DNA from: Gossypium raimondii
Taxonomy: Eukaryota; Streptophyta; Magnoliopsida; Malvales; Malvaceae
DNA: 64,000 nucleotides
NCBI RefSeq assembly: GCF_025698545.1
Contig: NC_068569.1
Span: forward strand, 26,226,001-26,290,000
Direction of reading: 5' to 3'
In this document: in pieces, positions 1 through 10,819 of the stretch
Numbering within the stretch: position 1 is the first letter of the stretch
Layout: the number at the start of each line of letters is the position of its first letter
Program-made: the position numbers and the translations under genes
The notes under the pieces: generated by a model
Told to the model about the DNA's origin: nothing
What the model saw: the letters and a program-made list of their open reading frames with translations, nothing else
Databases searched by the model: none

Positions 1-762
1 GAGTTTGTTAGAGTACAAATTTGTGCAAGTTAGGAACATATATTTATGTTTTATGTTTTATCTTTTTAAGCAATCGTGAGAGTATCTCGAATTGCAAAAC
101 TTAGCTTTCGAGTGAGGAGTTTAGTGAGAGAGTGATCTAGTATTTATACAATAGTGAGGTCACTGAATTGGTGAGTGTTAAAACTAATATTATGACTTAA
201 ATCATTAATTATACTGTAAGAAAGGTAGTGAATCATTACTCTAAATAACACCCTGCAAACGCAGACTGAAATCGAGTTGTATAAACATTCTTGGTATTCA
301 TCTTAATTTTAGTTGTGATCATAATTTTAAACACAATTTTAATTTGCTAAGCAAAAAACCCCTTGTTATAATTCAATCTAGATTTGTAAAAGGATAAGAA
401 AGCATTTCAACATTTTCTTCAACACGTTACCAAAATCATAAAATTTTAAATTAATTAATTTTTATAAAACTTCATCAAATATGGATAAAAGAAAATTAGG
501 AGAATGATTTAAGATAAAAAAAAATACAGGGGATTTAGTTAAAGAGAGGAGTTTGTTTTGCAATGTTTTCGGGTAGAAACAAACTTATTGCAAAAGAGGA
601 ACAATAGCTACAAATAACAGCAAAAGCTTACTCAACTTTTTCATTAAATCTAGAGCAAAATCCTAATAACAATAGGACGCAATTCGAACCCCAAACCACA
701 ATCAACATCATCAAGTTAGCACATGAAATTTAGTCATTTTAATATCTTGACTACATAACTCT
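1..762. other. AT-rich intergenic DNA, no gene seen
   Basis: No reading frame, splice pattern or element end that I can support. The stretch is AT-rich with short homopolymer runs. Confidence 0.5.
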
Positions 763-889
763 TTGGGTAAGTTTAGATGGGCAAATAAATACGGTGTTTT
801 TATCTCACGCTACAGTATCTAATCTCACCGCTACCGCTGTTTTTACACTAACCGCAAATAAACGCACCGTCAATCAAATTAAACCTAAT
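763..889. mobile_element. Small MITE-like element with imperfect terminal inverted repeats
   Basis: The left end reads TTGGGTAAGTTTAGATGGGC and the reverse complement of the right end reads TTAGGTTTAATTTGATTG followed by a GACGGTGCG motif. The middle holds CTCACGCTACAGTATC and CTCACCGCTACCGCTG, which I recall as typical of a very abundant short cotton repeat. The element is about 125 bp. I could not settle a target-site duplication, so the class (hAT, Mutator or other) is left open. Confidence 0.5.
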
Positions 890-1213
890 TCTTGAGTTTC
901 AATCACAATAGGAGTTGATTTCATTGTGGGAAAAAATTCTTAATTACACTAAAAAGAGAAAATTAAATGAAAATGAAGGTATTTATCGCGCTGACCATGA
1001 AATGTTACCACTTTTGGAATTATAAAAGTTGACTTCCATTAAAGCACAGGCCAAAAGCAGCAACAATGCTTCTACTTACAAACGGCATCTCAACTTAAAC
1101 CAAGTATTTTCATAGATTGGCTTAATTCTAGCAATGCTTTCATGCATGCTTTTATTTCGAAATCGACTGCATATGAACCCGAGAATCTAAAATGGTGACT
1201 GTCCGTAACATTC

Positions 1214-1645
1214 TTAACTATAGGCCACCCAGAGATCAAGGCTCCTGCTAAACACGTTCCTCTTGCAGCAAGCATCTTCGATGCTATTAACCCGATAATT
1301 GAGCATGATTACGATAAGGAAAAACACCCAAGATGCAACCAATCCAAATTTATACATCCTTTCCCTTGCATTAGGAGTGTACCTTTTATTCTTGAGCCTG
1401 AAATGCTCGTCTTGAAACTGACTAAGAACACTTCTTTCGTTGTTGCAGGTCTCCAAATCATACCAATCATATGTTTCAGATGTTCTTCCAAGCTTGTACC
1501 TTGTGCTAGCAGGGAATGGTGGAGCAAGGCTTCCTTCGGTGCATGGTGTTAAGCCATGTCCTTCCTCGGATAATCTGCCAATCCGCCTTGGGAACTCGGA
1601 TGTTGTTGAGAGATTGAAATTGCAGCCTGCATCAATAGAGGTCAA
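1214..1645 (-). CDS. Hypothetical coding segment with one hydrophobic helix
   Basis: A 143-codon open frame on the minus strand with fairly gene-like composition. After a polar, Arg/Glu-rich first two thirds comes a hydrophobic run (about residues 101-116, GLVASWVFFLIVIML) that could be one membrane span, followed by a Cys-containing tail. The likely 5' limit is not the first ATG: a good splice acceptor (TTGATGCAG, about 1628-1636) lies just inside it, so this may be one exon of a larger gene or an alternative last exon of the quinone reductase 400 bp upstream, whose final codons overlap a GTAAGT donor. I do not recognise the family. An overlapping plus-strand frame at 1440-1649 looks less gene-like. 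Confidence 0.3.
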   Translation of the reverse strand: MTSIDAGCNFNLSTTSEFPRRIGRLSEEGHGLTPCTEGSLAPPFPASTRYKLGRTSETYDWYDLETCNNERSVLSQFQDEHFRLKNKRYTPNARERMYKFGLVASWVFFLIVIMLNYRVNSIEDACCKRNVFSRSLDLWVAYS

Positions 1646-2059
1646 TTAGCGAGTGAAAGAAGGCTTGACAAATGTCACCTTAGAAACCAAAAATCACAGA
1701 GTAAGTGCATAAACAGAATCTTCACCTCTTGGATGCTTTTGTTTAATTCACATTACTTTCCAACCATTGCTTTCAGTGATTTAAGTTTTAACCAAAGTTT
1801 GAAAACAGATCGAGGAAAATAGTGGCAGTATACAGGTCAGCATCTTTTATAACCGAGAATTTCATGACTTTAACAAAGGCTTAGAAATAACCGACATCAC
1901 ACTGGCAAAGTGTATGACTTCATAAAATCAGTAGCTGTTTGAAAGGCAGTGGATAGTGACAATGGTCCAATGCATATTATTACTATTACTGGAACAGCAA
2001 ATTCTTATCCATCAAAATAACAATAAAACAATCAAGAAAAGCCTAAGTGACTCAATTAC

Positions 2060-3792
2060 TCAGCACTTACCTTGGAGTTGCAGAGTAAAGGCTTGCAATG
2101 CAAGAAGAACTTTTTTCATTCTCTTCTTGGATGCTGGATCAATAAGGTTGCCATCACTATCAAACTTCGCTGGAGACTCATATGCATTCAAGAAAAACTC
2201 GGGTTTGTTTATAAAATGAAGATCAAGATAAACCCCAATCTGGCGATAATGATATTGTGCTCGCGCACCACCTAAACTTCCTGCGACACTTACGATGGCA
2301 GCAGCTTTATTGGCAAAAACATTTGGCGGTCGAGAAGCCCAGTCAATTGCATTCTTCAGGGGTCCTAGTATAGAGCAGATAACAATATAGTTTTAACAAG
2401 ATTGTTTATGTAAAACCTTCAATGCTGACTTACAAATATCACATAAAAACAAAAAGGTCAAACCAGTTAATAAGCTTGTAACCAAGTTAATGGGATGAAA
2501 TCCAAAATTGGGAGAACAGACTAAACCATCTACAGTATTCAAAACCTGACATTGACATTGCCTTACACATGAAAAAGTACCAAACTGATTGGAGTTTCTA
2601 ACCCAGCAAGGCAAGCAGCCTTCTATCAGCTTGCAGTGTAGAGTGGTTTCAAACTAAGGGACCTCGAAAGGCTTACATCTAATCAAAATTCTTCACATAA
2701 GAATTCCAAGGAAATGAAATTAAATTTAGGGTGTCTATTCTACTGTTTGAGTATTTAATACTTTGAGGCACTCTTCTTAAGATGCACCATATTAACACCC
2801 CCACCTATTCTGAACAGAAAAGAAAATCCAATAAACCTTATTCTGTGTTAAATAAGAGAAAATTCAATATATTCCAAACCAACTGATTACTGTGAAAAAC
2901 ATGAATAGATCCTTTTAAAATCAAGATAGACTAGAACATTTCACTCTTTACATCTTCAGCTAAAAAGTTTTGAACTTTGTATTGATAAAATAAAATAAAA
3001 ATTATGCCTTCTTCCACCTATGAACTTAAATGAACAATCACCCCAACCTCACATATACCATATTTTCAGCTCAAAAAAATTCTCTATTTTACACTTTAAT
3101 ACACCCTGACTAACTCACAATTCCTCCACATTGTCAAAATTAAGCTTTTCTTTTTAGAACTTCTGATAAAATGTCAAAAGTGCTTCCAAGTCACCAAAAT
3201 TAACATTCATGGTGACAACTTTGAACATTGTGGAGGAAGTTTTGTGTATATCATAGCATAAATTATAGAAAATTTAAAGAAATGAAATCCCAAAATACTT
3301 TAGTGGCCAAGAAATACTTTTGAATGCTTAATACCAGTAACAGAGTAGTTGTACTCAGGGGAAGCAAATAGGATGCTATCAGCCACCAAAATCCTCTGCC
3401 TGAAAGCCTCGACAACAGGCGGATACTTTCCATCAACCTCGAGGTCAGTGTTGAGCATAGGAAGCGGCGAAATGTCAATGTAATCAATCTGAATCCCTTC
3501 AATCTCTTCCTTAGTTAGCTCCATTGCTGAAACAAAAAACACAAAACCCAAATCAATATTTTTTTCCCAGAAACTAAAACAAGAATATTCCTTTAGACGT
3601 CAATAGCTGAAGGGGGAAAAAAAACAAAAACCCAAAAGTCCCAGAAACCAAAACAGGAACATCCCTTTGGACGTCAATTTGCAAAAGAACCTTACCATAA
3701 CGAAGTAAGCCTCTATTGTAAGAGCCTTCCCTTAAAGACCCACAAAGGGCAGCAACTTTGATCACTGGTTTCGCTGCTGCCATGGCTTCCAT
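2060..3792 (-). CDS. NQR: NAD(P)H:quinone oxidoreductase (FMN-dependent, flavodoxin-like)
   Basis: Three exons on the minus strand: 3792-3696, 3526-3335 and 2364-2060, with GT-AG introns that keep frame, giving 197 aa. This matches the roughly 196 aa of Arabidopsis NQR (At3g27890). The enzyme passes two electrons from NAD(P)H through FMN to quinones, avoiding semiquinone radicals. It is usually cytosolic and induced by oxidative stress and auxin. Visible motifs are the phosphate-binding loop CGSLREGSYNRGLL near residue 17, YIDISPLP near residue 46, and the flavin-site stretch ASPEYNYSVTGPLKNAIDW across the exon 2-3 junction. The start was chosen at MEAMAAAKP, where the known protein begins; in-frame ATGs further upstream pass through a poly-T run and look untranslated. 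No lesions seen. The last codons (CAAGGTAAGTGC) contain a donor-like sequence, so an alternative 3' exon is possible. Confidence 0.9.
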
Positions 3793-4429
3793 TGCTCTGT
3801 AATTTCTCAGAACTCTCTCCAGGCTTCTCCTCTGCTTGAGTGAGTAAGTTGCTTGAGTATTGACTTGTGTTTTTTTTTTTTTTTTTGAAAAATAATAAAT
3901 AGATGCCATTAAAGATGAAATATTAATCACAATCTCTACATGGGTGCCACGCGTTCGGCTCTCCTACATCTATCAGACAGTGGAGCAAATCCTAATTAAT
4001 GAGACATCTGTATCCTACACACCTCACCTCCTATGGGACTTTAATCGTCCGGTTCTAAAGAACCAACAGTGTTGACTTGTTTGAATGTAGAGGAAGTGAA
4101 TTGATCAGACGCAAATCTTTGGTGACTTGAGGTAGGTAGATATAGAGATTTGTGACCGTCTGATTGAAACAATTTCTAAAAATATATCTCGTCATCTGTG
4201 CTTTCCAAAAGTAGGAATGATGAGGTGTTTTTAAAAATAATTATAATTATGTCTCTTTTTTTTAACTACCTTTTTTTTTCAAGAATCATTAATATTTTTA
4301 TATTTTTTCTAGGAATTATTTTATTAAGAATTAATTATCTAAGTTATATTTAATTTAAATAGATGTTTTGGATTTCATCTTCTCTTTTAGCTTTTTAGTA
4401 TTTTTAGGAATTAAATATTATATTAAAAT
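3793..4429. other. Quinone reductase 5' flank, no further gene
   Basis: Upstream region of the minus-strand quinone reductase. It holds a 19-base T run around 3870 and then AT-rich sequence. I see no TATA box that I would defend. Confidence 0.4.
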
Positions 4430-6050
4430 TAAAATTTATTATGAGATATTATTCACTTAATTTTGGGTAACTAACAAATCAATCACATTGGTTTTATTTT
4501 CGTCACTCAACTTTAAAAAAATAACAAAACAGTCACTAACGTTATCAAAAAGTGACAAATCAATCATTTATTAACATTTTCCGTTGCTGTATTAACAAGA
4601 CCGCTGATGTGGCAAGCTAACTAGTTGATGTGGTCAGTTAACTTCTCACGTTGGACAAGGAGTCGAAGGGTCAAAAAGAGAAGATGATTAGTTAAGGGTA
4701 AAAAGAAAAATAGGAGAAATGTAGAAGAAGAAGAAGAAAAAGAATAGGAGAGGAAAGGAAAATAGGAGCTTATCTCCATTGCAAAAACAGACCATTGAAC
4801 CTAGAACTATTTTTGCAAGAGAAAGCCACATTGGACAAGCATCCAAGTCCCTTTGAATAAGTCCTTTGAATAACCTGGAGCTTATCTCCATCAATTTGTG
4901 AAACAGCAGATAAATACATGCAAACAAAACATACATGGGGTTAAAAAACAACTGTAAGAAAAACAAGGAAAAAAACTTGATTTGATGGTTGAATAAGTCC
5001 TTTCTTACTCGTTTTCTTCTGATGATCTTTTATGGAGATGGACTTAACCAAACTTTCCTTCCTGCCTTCGTTACTGGCAATGACTAGCATAGATTCCTCA
5101 GATGTGGCATCTAGGGCAGAAGATACGGAGTTAGATGGCAGGCTTTCATCCAAGTTAGTTGCTAGAACCACCCCGGAATGTTTAGCTGCAGCTGATAACA
5201 ACTTGGATGTTAAAGATTCAGTTCCAGGTTTTGGTTGTTGTACAGTGCTCCCCTGACAAGCATGCAAGTCCCTTTGAGCCTAAGATAAGCTAATCTTGCT
5301 AGCTGGAATTGAAGGTTTGACGGACCTAACCTTTTCAACAGTAGGTAAGCTACTTGACAACGAGGAATCTACAACATTTTCTCCAAGAGAAACAATGGTT
5401 GGCTTAACCTTAACCTGTACCGAACTACTATTCTTTAAAGCCCAAAAAGCTGAACTTTTTTTTTTTAATTGACATAGATAATGATTGAAAATACAATTGA
5501 CATAAAAAAAAGTGAGAAAAGGTTTGAGGGAGAAATAATAATAAAACAACACAATGAATTTGAGTTCAGGAGGAGTCAAATGGGAAACGGTGTTGAATCA
5601 ACATAGATCAGAGACTGAAGCTTCAAAAATTAGATGAGAGAAAGTTGATTTTAGAATGGAGGATGAATGTGGGGGATAACGATGACGATTCGTTACATTT
5701 AAAGTTTGGAGGACTCACTTGTAGAGATGCAGTATGGGATTGATTTGAAAAGTGGAGGCATTTCTATTTTTCTTCTTCTTCTTCTTTTCCTCTTTCTCTT
5801 TTTTTTTTTCTGCATAAACCCTAAATTGGTGCTAAAGGGACTGTTAAAATTGGTGCTAACCAGCCAACTGGACGGTTAATGCCACCAAGCAATCCATCAC
5901 CTGCCATGTCACTTTATTGTTATGTTTGTAATATAAAATGGTTAAAAGGACTGTTTTGTTATTTTTTAAAAGTTGAGTGACTGAAATGAAACCAATATGA
6001 TTGATTTGTCAGCTACCCAAAATTGAGTGATTGTTGATGCAATTTACCCT
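4430..6050. mobile_element. Pack-MULE-like element with about 100-bp terminal inverted repeats
   Basis: The left end (about 4450-4540) and the reverse complement of the right end (about 5945-6045) match over roughly 90 bp. Both share AATTTTGGGTA, then ACAAATCAATCA, ATTGGTTT, GTCACTCAACTTT and AAATAACAAAACAGTC. The right terminus, read inward, starts GGGTAAATTGCATCAACA, typical of plant Mutator-like non-autonomous elements. The outermost 20 bp of the left end have drifted and no clean 9-bp target duplication is visible, so both outer limits are approximate. The interior carries no transposase but does carry exon-like sequence on the minus strand. Confidence 0.65.
4941..5470 (-). pseudogene. 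Captured host-gene exon fragment inside the TIR element
   Basis: On the minus strand one frame runs from about 5465 to 4970 with a single TAG near 5280 as its only interruption; the frames on either side of that stop are the same. It begins just after an acceptor-like TTCAG (about 5450) following a T-rich tract, and ends near CCATCAAATCAA followed by GTTTTTTTCC, as an exon with partial introns would. The protein is Ser/Lys/Val-rich and looks disordered (for example KDHQKKTSKKGLIQPSNQ). I suspect a linker region of a large translation or RNA-binding protein such as eIF4G, but that is only a guess. A short stretch resembling QRDLxAC recurs near 4830-4860, hinting at internal duplication. Confidence 0.5.
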
Positions 6051-9000
6051 TATTTTAATAAAGTCTAACTGTTATCTTCAAAAAAAAAATCCAATTAACA
6101 TATGAATTTCTGAACATACTCATACTTGATTTAAGTTTTAAAATTATTTTTATACAATAAATTTTTTATTTTAGAATGTATTTTATTTTTAATTTTAATT
6201 GTATGTTATTTTATTATTCTCGTTTGAACAATCTAAAAATTTTATTAAAATAAATAATTTACCATTCAATTGATCTACTAAATAATTAATTAAATTACGC
6301 TATATATATTACAAATTATTCGTAATAAGCTCAAGTGCAAAAAATCATCCATGTAAACTACCACATGTACAAAGGCAGCTGACTCATCATCTATTAACTA
6401 TCACATCAACAAATGGTTTATTTGACCAATGCTTAACTAAATGTAAAAAGTTTGAAAGGATTTAATTGATTTTTAAAATATTTTGCGAGCTTCTTTTACC
6501 AGTAAATTCTAAATAAAAAAAACAAATGTGTAAAACACGTAACAATTTTTAATTTAATTGTAGAGTTGAAAAACACCCATACTCACGAATAACAATCCAT
6601 AAAAAGTACATAATATGAAAAAAATATACATAATTGAAAAATAGGACAAAGTTTGTATGTTGAATGTTGAAACATTTTTTCCAAGTTATTTTCTAACCTA
6701 ATATTTTGTTCAACTCTTCCAAAATATCAAATGTATCTTGGATTATATTTTGTTTTCTCTACTAAAATGGATAAAGTAGTAGTCCATATAGTTTGAATTA
6801 AAGAGCAAACTATATGTTGTTAATATGATAAATATTTTTAGAATAACAAATATCCTCTCAATCATATGTTGAAACCTTAAATGTTTCAAATTAAAGAGTT
6901 AGTGAGTCGTGTTTGGTATTTGTGTCTAACTCCATTTTCTCAAATGGTATCATATCCCGTGATATAGTGTAAAAAATCTTTTGTATTTGCATAATTAGCA
7001 TCTATCATATAATATTTGAGTTCATGGTGCAAATAATCCATAGCTTTAATTATAAAACTTATATAAACTTGATTTTAAGAAAGAATTATACAAAGTTATA
7101 ATTTTTATAATATGTCAATTAAGTAAAAATAATATAAAATTTATAATATATAGAAAAATTATAAAGTGTCCTACAACTTTTATATAACACTTTTATAAAT
7201 AATATTTTTTGTCATAACTTTAGAATTTTTTTTTACTTAATAAGTTAAATAAGCATATTACTTTAAAATATATAGCATGTACACATAAATAAGTTATGTT
7301 CATATTTATCGATCATAACTTTTATAATTAAATATTTTATAACATTTTTATAACATGTAAATTATTTTTATAATAATTTTTAAAATTTTAACTTAAAAAG
7401 TTAAATATAAATAATATAATTTTTATAACTTTATAAAATGGACATACGTTATTTTATAATATAATCTTTTAGGATTTATAATATAATACATCATTGGCTA
7501 TAACCATCCAAACACTTATACATTTTTATGTATATAATATAAAATTTATAACTTAAATTTGAATAAAAAATTTAAATTAAATTTAGATGTAATTAATCGT
7601 AATTATTCCAATTCTCTCCTACCCCTAAGAATTGGGAAGCATAATTGGAATGCTCCAATTACATCCAATTCAGTAGAACTCACCAATTATACCTAAATTC
7701 AATTATTAAATACCTTTATAAACACTACCTAAAAGTTTTGTTATTTTTATTATTACATACTGACATAACTGACAGAATAATTAAATAATAATACATTGAT
7801 ATTTATCCATTTTAAGTCCAAAACCCCACATTTTAAATGAATCGGGCTTTGTCACTGTTTATTATTAGGGCATTAACATAAAATAGTGCATGTATTTCAA
7901 GTGGGCGGGGCCTAGTTAAGCACAAAAACCATTAATTCTCTCTTTGAACCCTGTCCGACACATGGTTCAACTTTTGTTTTTTGGGTGTTTGAAGTAAGTT
8001 AAACTTTATGGTTTTTGGAGTCAGAATAAACTTGGAATTGATCGAAATATGGTTCAAAGTAAGAGATTGGGTTGATTAATTCGCAAATAGATCAATTGAA
8101 TCGATTAAAATTTCAATTAAACAGGTGATTGAACAAGTTGAATTAATTTTTCTTTTATTTTTTTATAAGTTTTTAATTTTTTTTATGGAATCAATTCTGA
8201 AAATTTTTATTAATTATTGGTGGGTGGGTGAGTTGTGTAACCAAACACAGAAGTCCGGCAAGATAGTGTTTGTGGTCTCTCCACTATCAACAGTGCAACA
8301 TTATAGATTTTGTAAGTTGAAATTTTGTAGCATTGTCTGTTATCCATTCAATTTCTATATTTTTCGATTTTGCAATCCAAAAGAAAATTGTAGCTTACTA
8401 ATAGTAAGGGGTTGTGTGACCTCAACAAACAACCATCCATCCACTAGAGCCTCATCGTCGACACCAAACATGCCGGCGTTATGGTCAAAAGAGGCGTCAC
8501 CATTGCATTTAGCCCAATATCAACCAGTGGAGCATGCCATGATGACGCTGAATGGAACATTGAACTATTCTCAATGCAAAGCTGCTATACTAAGGCAAAC
8601 CAGTTGTGAGCCTTCCTCAACTGCCAACGAAGAATGGTAGCAAGGCTCTTTGAGCATAAGTTTTAAACATATTATTAAATTTTGTATATTTATTATTATT
8701 AATTAACAATTTAAACTTACCTTACACCATTCAAAAAAATAAAAAATTGAAACTTGATCTCGGAGAAATTGCCGATTGAGTATTAATTTGATTGACATTA
8801 ACATTGTTTCCAGTGACGCATTATCTTTCTATTTAAGAAATAGGAATTGTGAGTAGTTTTAAATTTTATATTAAAAAAACAAATATTATAAGAAGTTATA
8901 ATAAAACTAATATTAGAAAATAATACCAAAATGTTAAATAAAAGAAAATGGGTGCAGTCATCAACTATTTTTCCCTTCTCTTCTCCCCGTGTATAAGTTT

Positions 9001-10185
9001 GAAAATAAGGTATAGGATTAGATTGACAGCTTTTTATGAAATTGAAAACAACCTCATATATCATAATCTGTTTGTTTTATTCCAAAATGACAAATTCATT
9101 TGTAGTTTCACGTGCTACTTCAATTTAGTGATTTTAATTGATATATATACATATAAGTTATATAATAAATTTAAATAGGTATGATGAAAATGTTTTTATT
9201 TTTTATTAATTTTACTCTTATTCTTTTTATAATTACTTTTTCCAATAAAAAGGTTGACTAAAACATTAATATTTCAACCATGTTGATATGCAAACATAAT
9301 TCTTCAAAGCGAAGAAATACTTGAGAAGATGACTAAACTGAAGAGTCTTCACTGATTCTTACATCTTGCTGTAGGCTAAACCTACCCCTTTGTGTTGTTT
9401 TTTTTATCCTAGTTGTCCACGGCTGGAAACTTTTGTTTGGTATTGGAAAATGGAATCCCCCAAATCTTAATGAAATGGTTGAAAACAATAATCAATCTTT
9501 TCTTTTTTAACTCTTAATGTAATTTCATCTATTCACCAAAATTTTATTATCTTCACAACCCACAAAAATGTGAGCTAAAGGGTTAAAAATATCTTTTCTT
9601 AATAATTTTTTAAAATTTTAGAATTACAACTAAATTAATAAATTTTGTAAATTTTAAATGTTAAATTTTTTAGAATTTAAATTAAAATAAAAATGTTATA
9701 AATATTTTACATTTAGGATGTATAAATATTAGAGGCTAAATTTATTATTATGCTATTAAAGAAAGTCCACATCAACTTTTCATCGATCATCTAATGCGGA
9801 AGAGTGACCAAAATATTTAATTTCGAGAAGTTTAGTGACTACATTCGAAAAATTAATAATTCAATAATCAAAATAAAATAAAATCAATAGTTTAGTATTT
9901 GTTTAAAATCTAAGATGTTGCTTGGAATTTAAAAAAGGTTATAGCATTCATACAGAATAGATTATAAAATAGAGAAAGCTCAGTGCCTCCTTTGGATTCT
10001 AGTTTAGAAAAGGAGCACAAATGATGTAAATCCTTGTCCATCATCAAAGGCTGCTCAAAATATAATTTTCTGAGTGAGGCACACTTAATTAGATCCAAAA
10101 TACTCACAACTTTTCCTTTTACAATTGAGATTACCAATATTAATATTTTGGCTGACTCAAAATAAGACTAATTTAAGAGGTATAT
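6051..10185. other. Long AT-rich intergenic stretch
   Basis: About 4.1 kb with no supportable gene. 7000-7560 is extremely AT-rich with repeated TTATAA and ATTTTTATAA motifs. 7580-7740 contains several direct and inverted AATTGG/CCAATT motifs that could belong to an old MITE. A 171-codon open frame at 8125-8640 has no recognisable domain. A minus-strand frame at 9910-10137 (LDLIKCASLRKLYFEQP) vaguely resembles an F-box/LRR fragment, but is too short to call. Confidence 0.5.
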
Positions 10186-10603
10186 TATTGGAAATCATCC
10201 ATATTTATGGAAAGTCAAAGATATGGGTATCAAATAGGCATAACCATCTCTCATTTTGTATATTATATTTGTCATTCTCTACTTAAGGCATTGTTCTCTC
10301 TCCCTCTCTTTGTAAATTCTCACTTGTATTTTGGAGTGAAATGCATTTGGTAGTGCCCGAGGACGTAGGCAAAATTTGCTGAACCTCGTTAAATTCTTGT
10401 GTTTTTTATTGTATTATTCTGCATGAATTGTGAGTGTGATTGAGTGATTTATTGTGCTATTAAATTACAATTGAGGAATATTCTGGCTAGGAAAGACTTG
10501 GTACTTAAGCGATCCTTGTGATCCACTTCTCTTTCCTGGGAATTGAACTTAGTGTGATTTTTTAATACAATAATTTTACTTTTTTACACACTTCTGCACA
10601 ACA
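10186..10603 (+). mobile_element. Copia-type solo LTR, 418 bp
   Basis: The unit runs from TATTGGAAATC to CTGCACAACA and is flanked by a 5-bp target duplication TATAT (10181-10185 and 10604-10608). The first two bases are TA rather than TG, most simply a point change. Inside, near 10351, is CCCGAGGACGTAGGCA followed by GCTGAACCTCG, a motif pair I associate with the R/U5 part of plant Copia LTRs. No internal domain remains, so this is a recombined solo LTR. Confidence 0.75.
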
Positions 10604-10819
10604 TATATTCCCTTTGGTCCCAAAGGAAATGGGAAATGGAAAATGGGTTTGGTCCCAAAGGTGAGAATGCTCTTAGTCTTCGGGTAATGAAAATCACTCT
10701 TCCATCATCATGATGTCAACATTTAAAATATAAATTAATTAATTAAAGAGATAAATATTAAATTTATAAATGAATTTTGGTTCAATGTGTAATTTGATAT
10801 ATGAACTTTGATTTGGTGT

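Noticed and set aside
1440..1649. Plus-strand frame following a TTGTTGCAG acceptor-like sequence
   Set aside because: Overlaps the more gene-like minus-strand frame and shows no domain.
8125..8640. 171-codon plus-strand open frame
   Set aside because: No domain, starts in T-rich DNA, no splice or promoter context; composition does not look like a gene.
9910..10137. Minus-strand frame with a faint F-box/LRR look
   Set aside because: Too short, and the resemblance rests on a few leucines.
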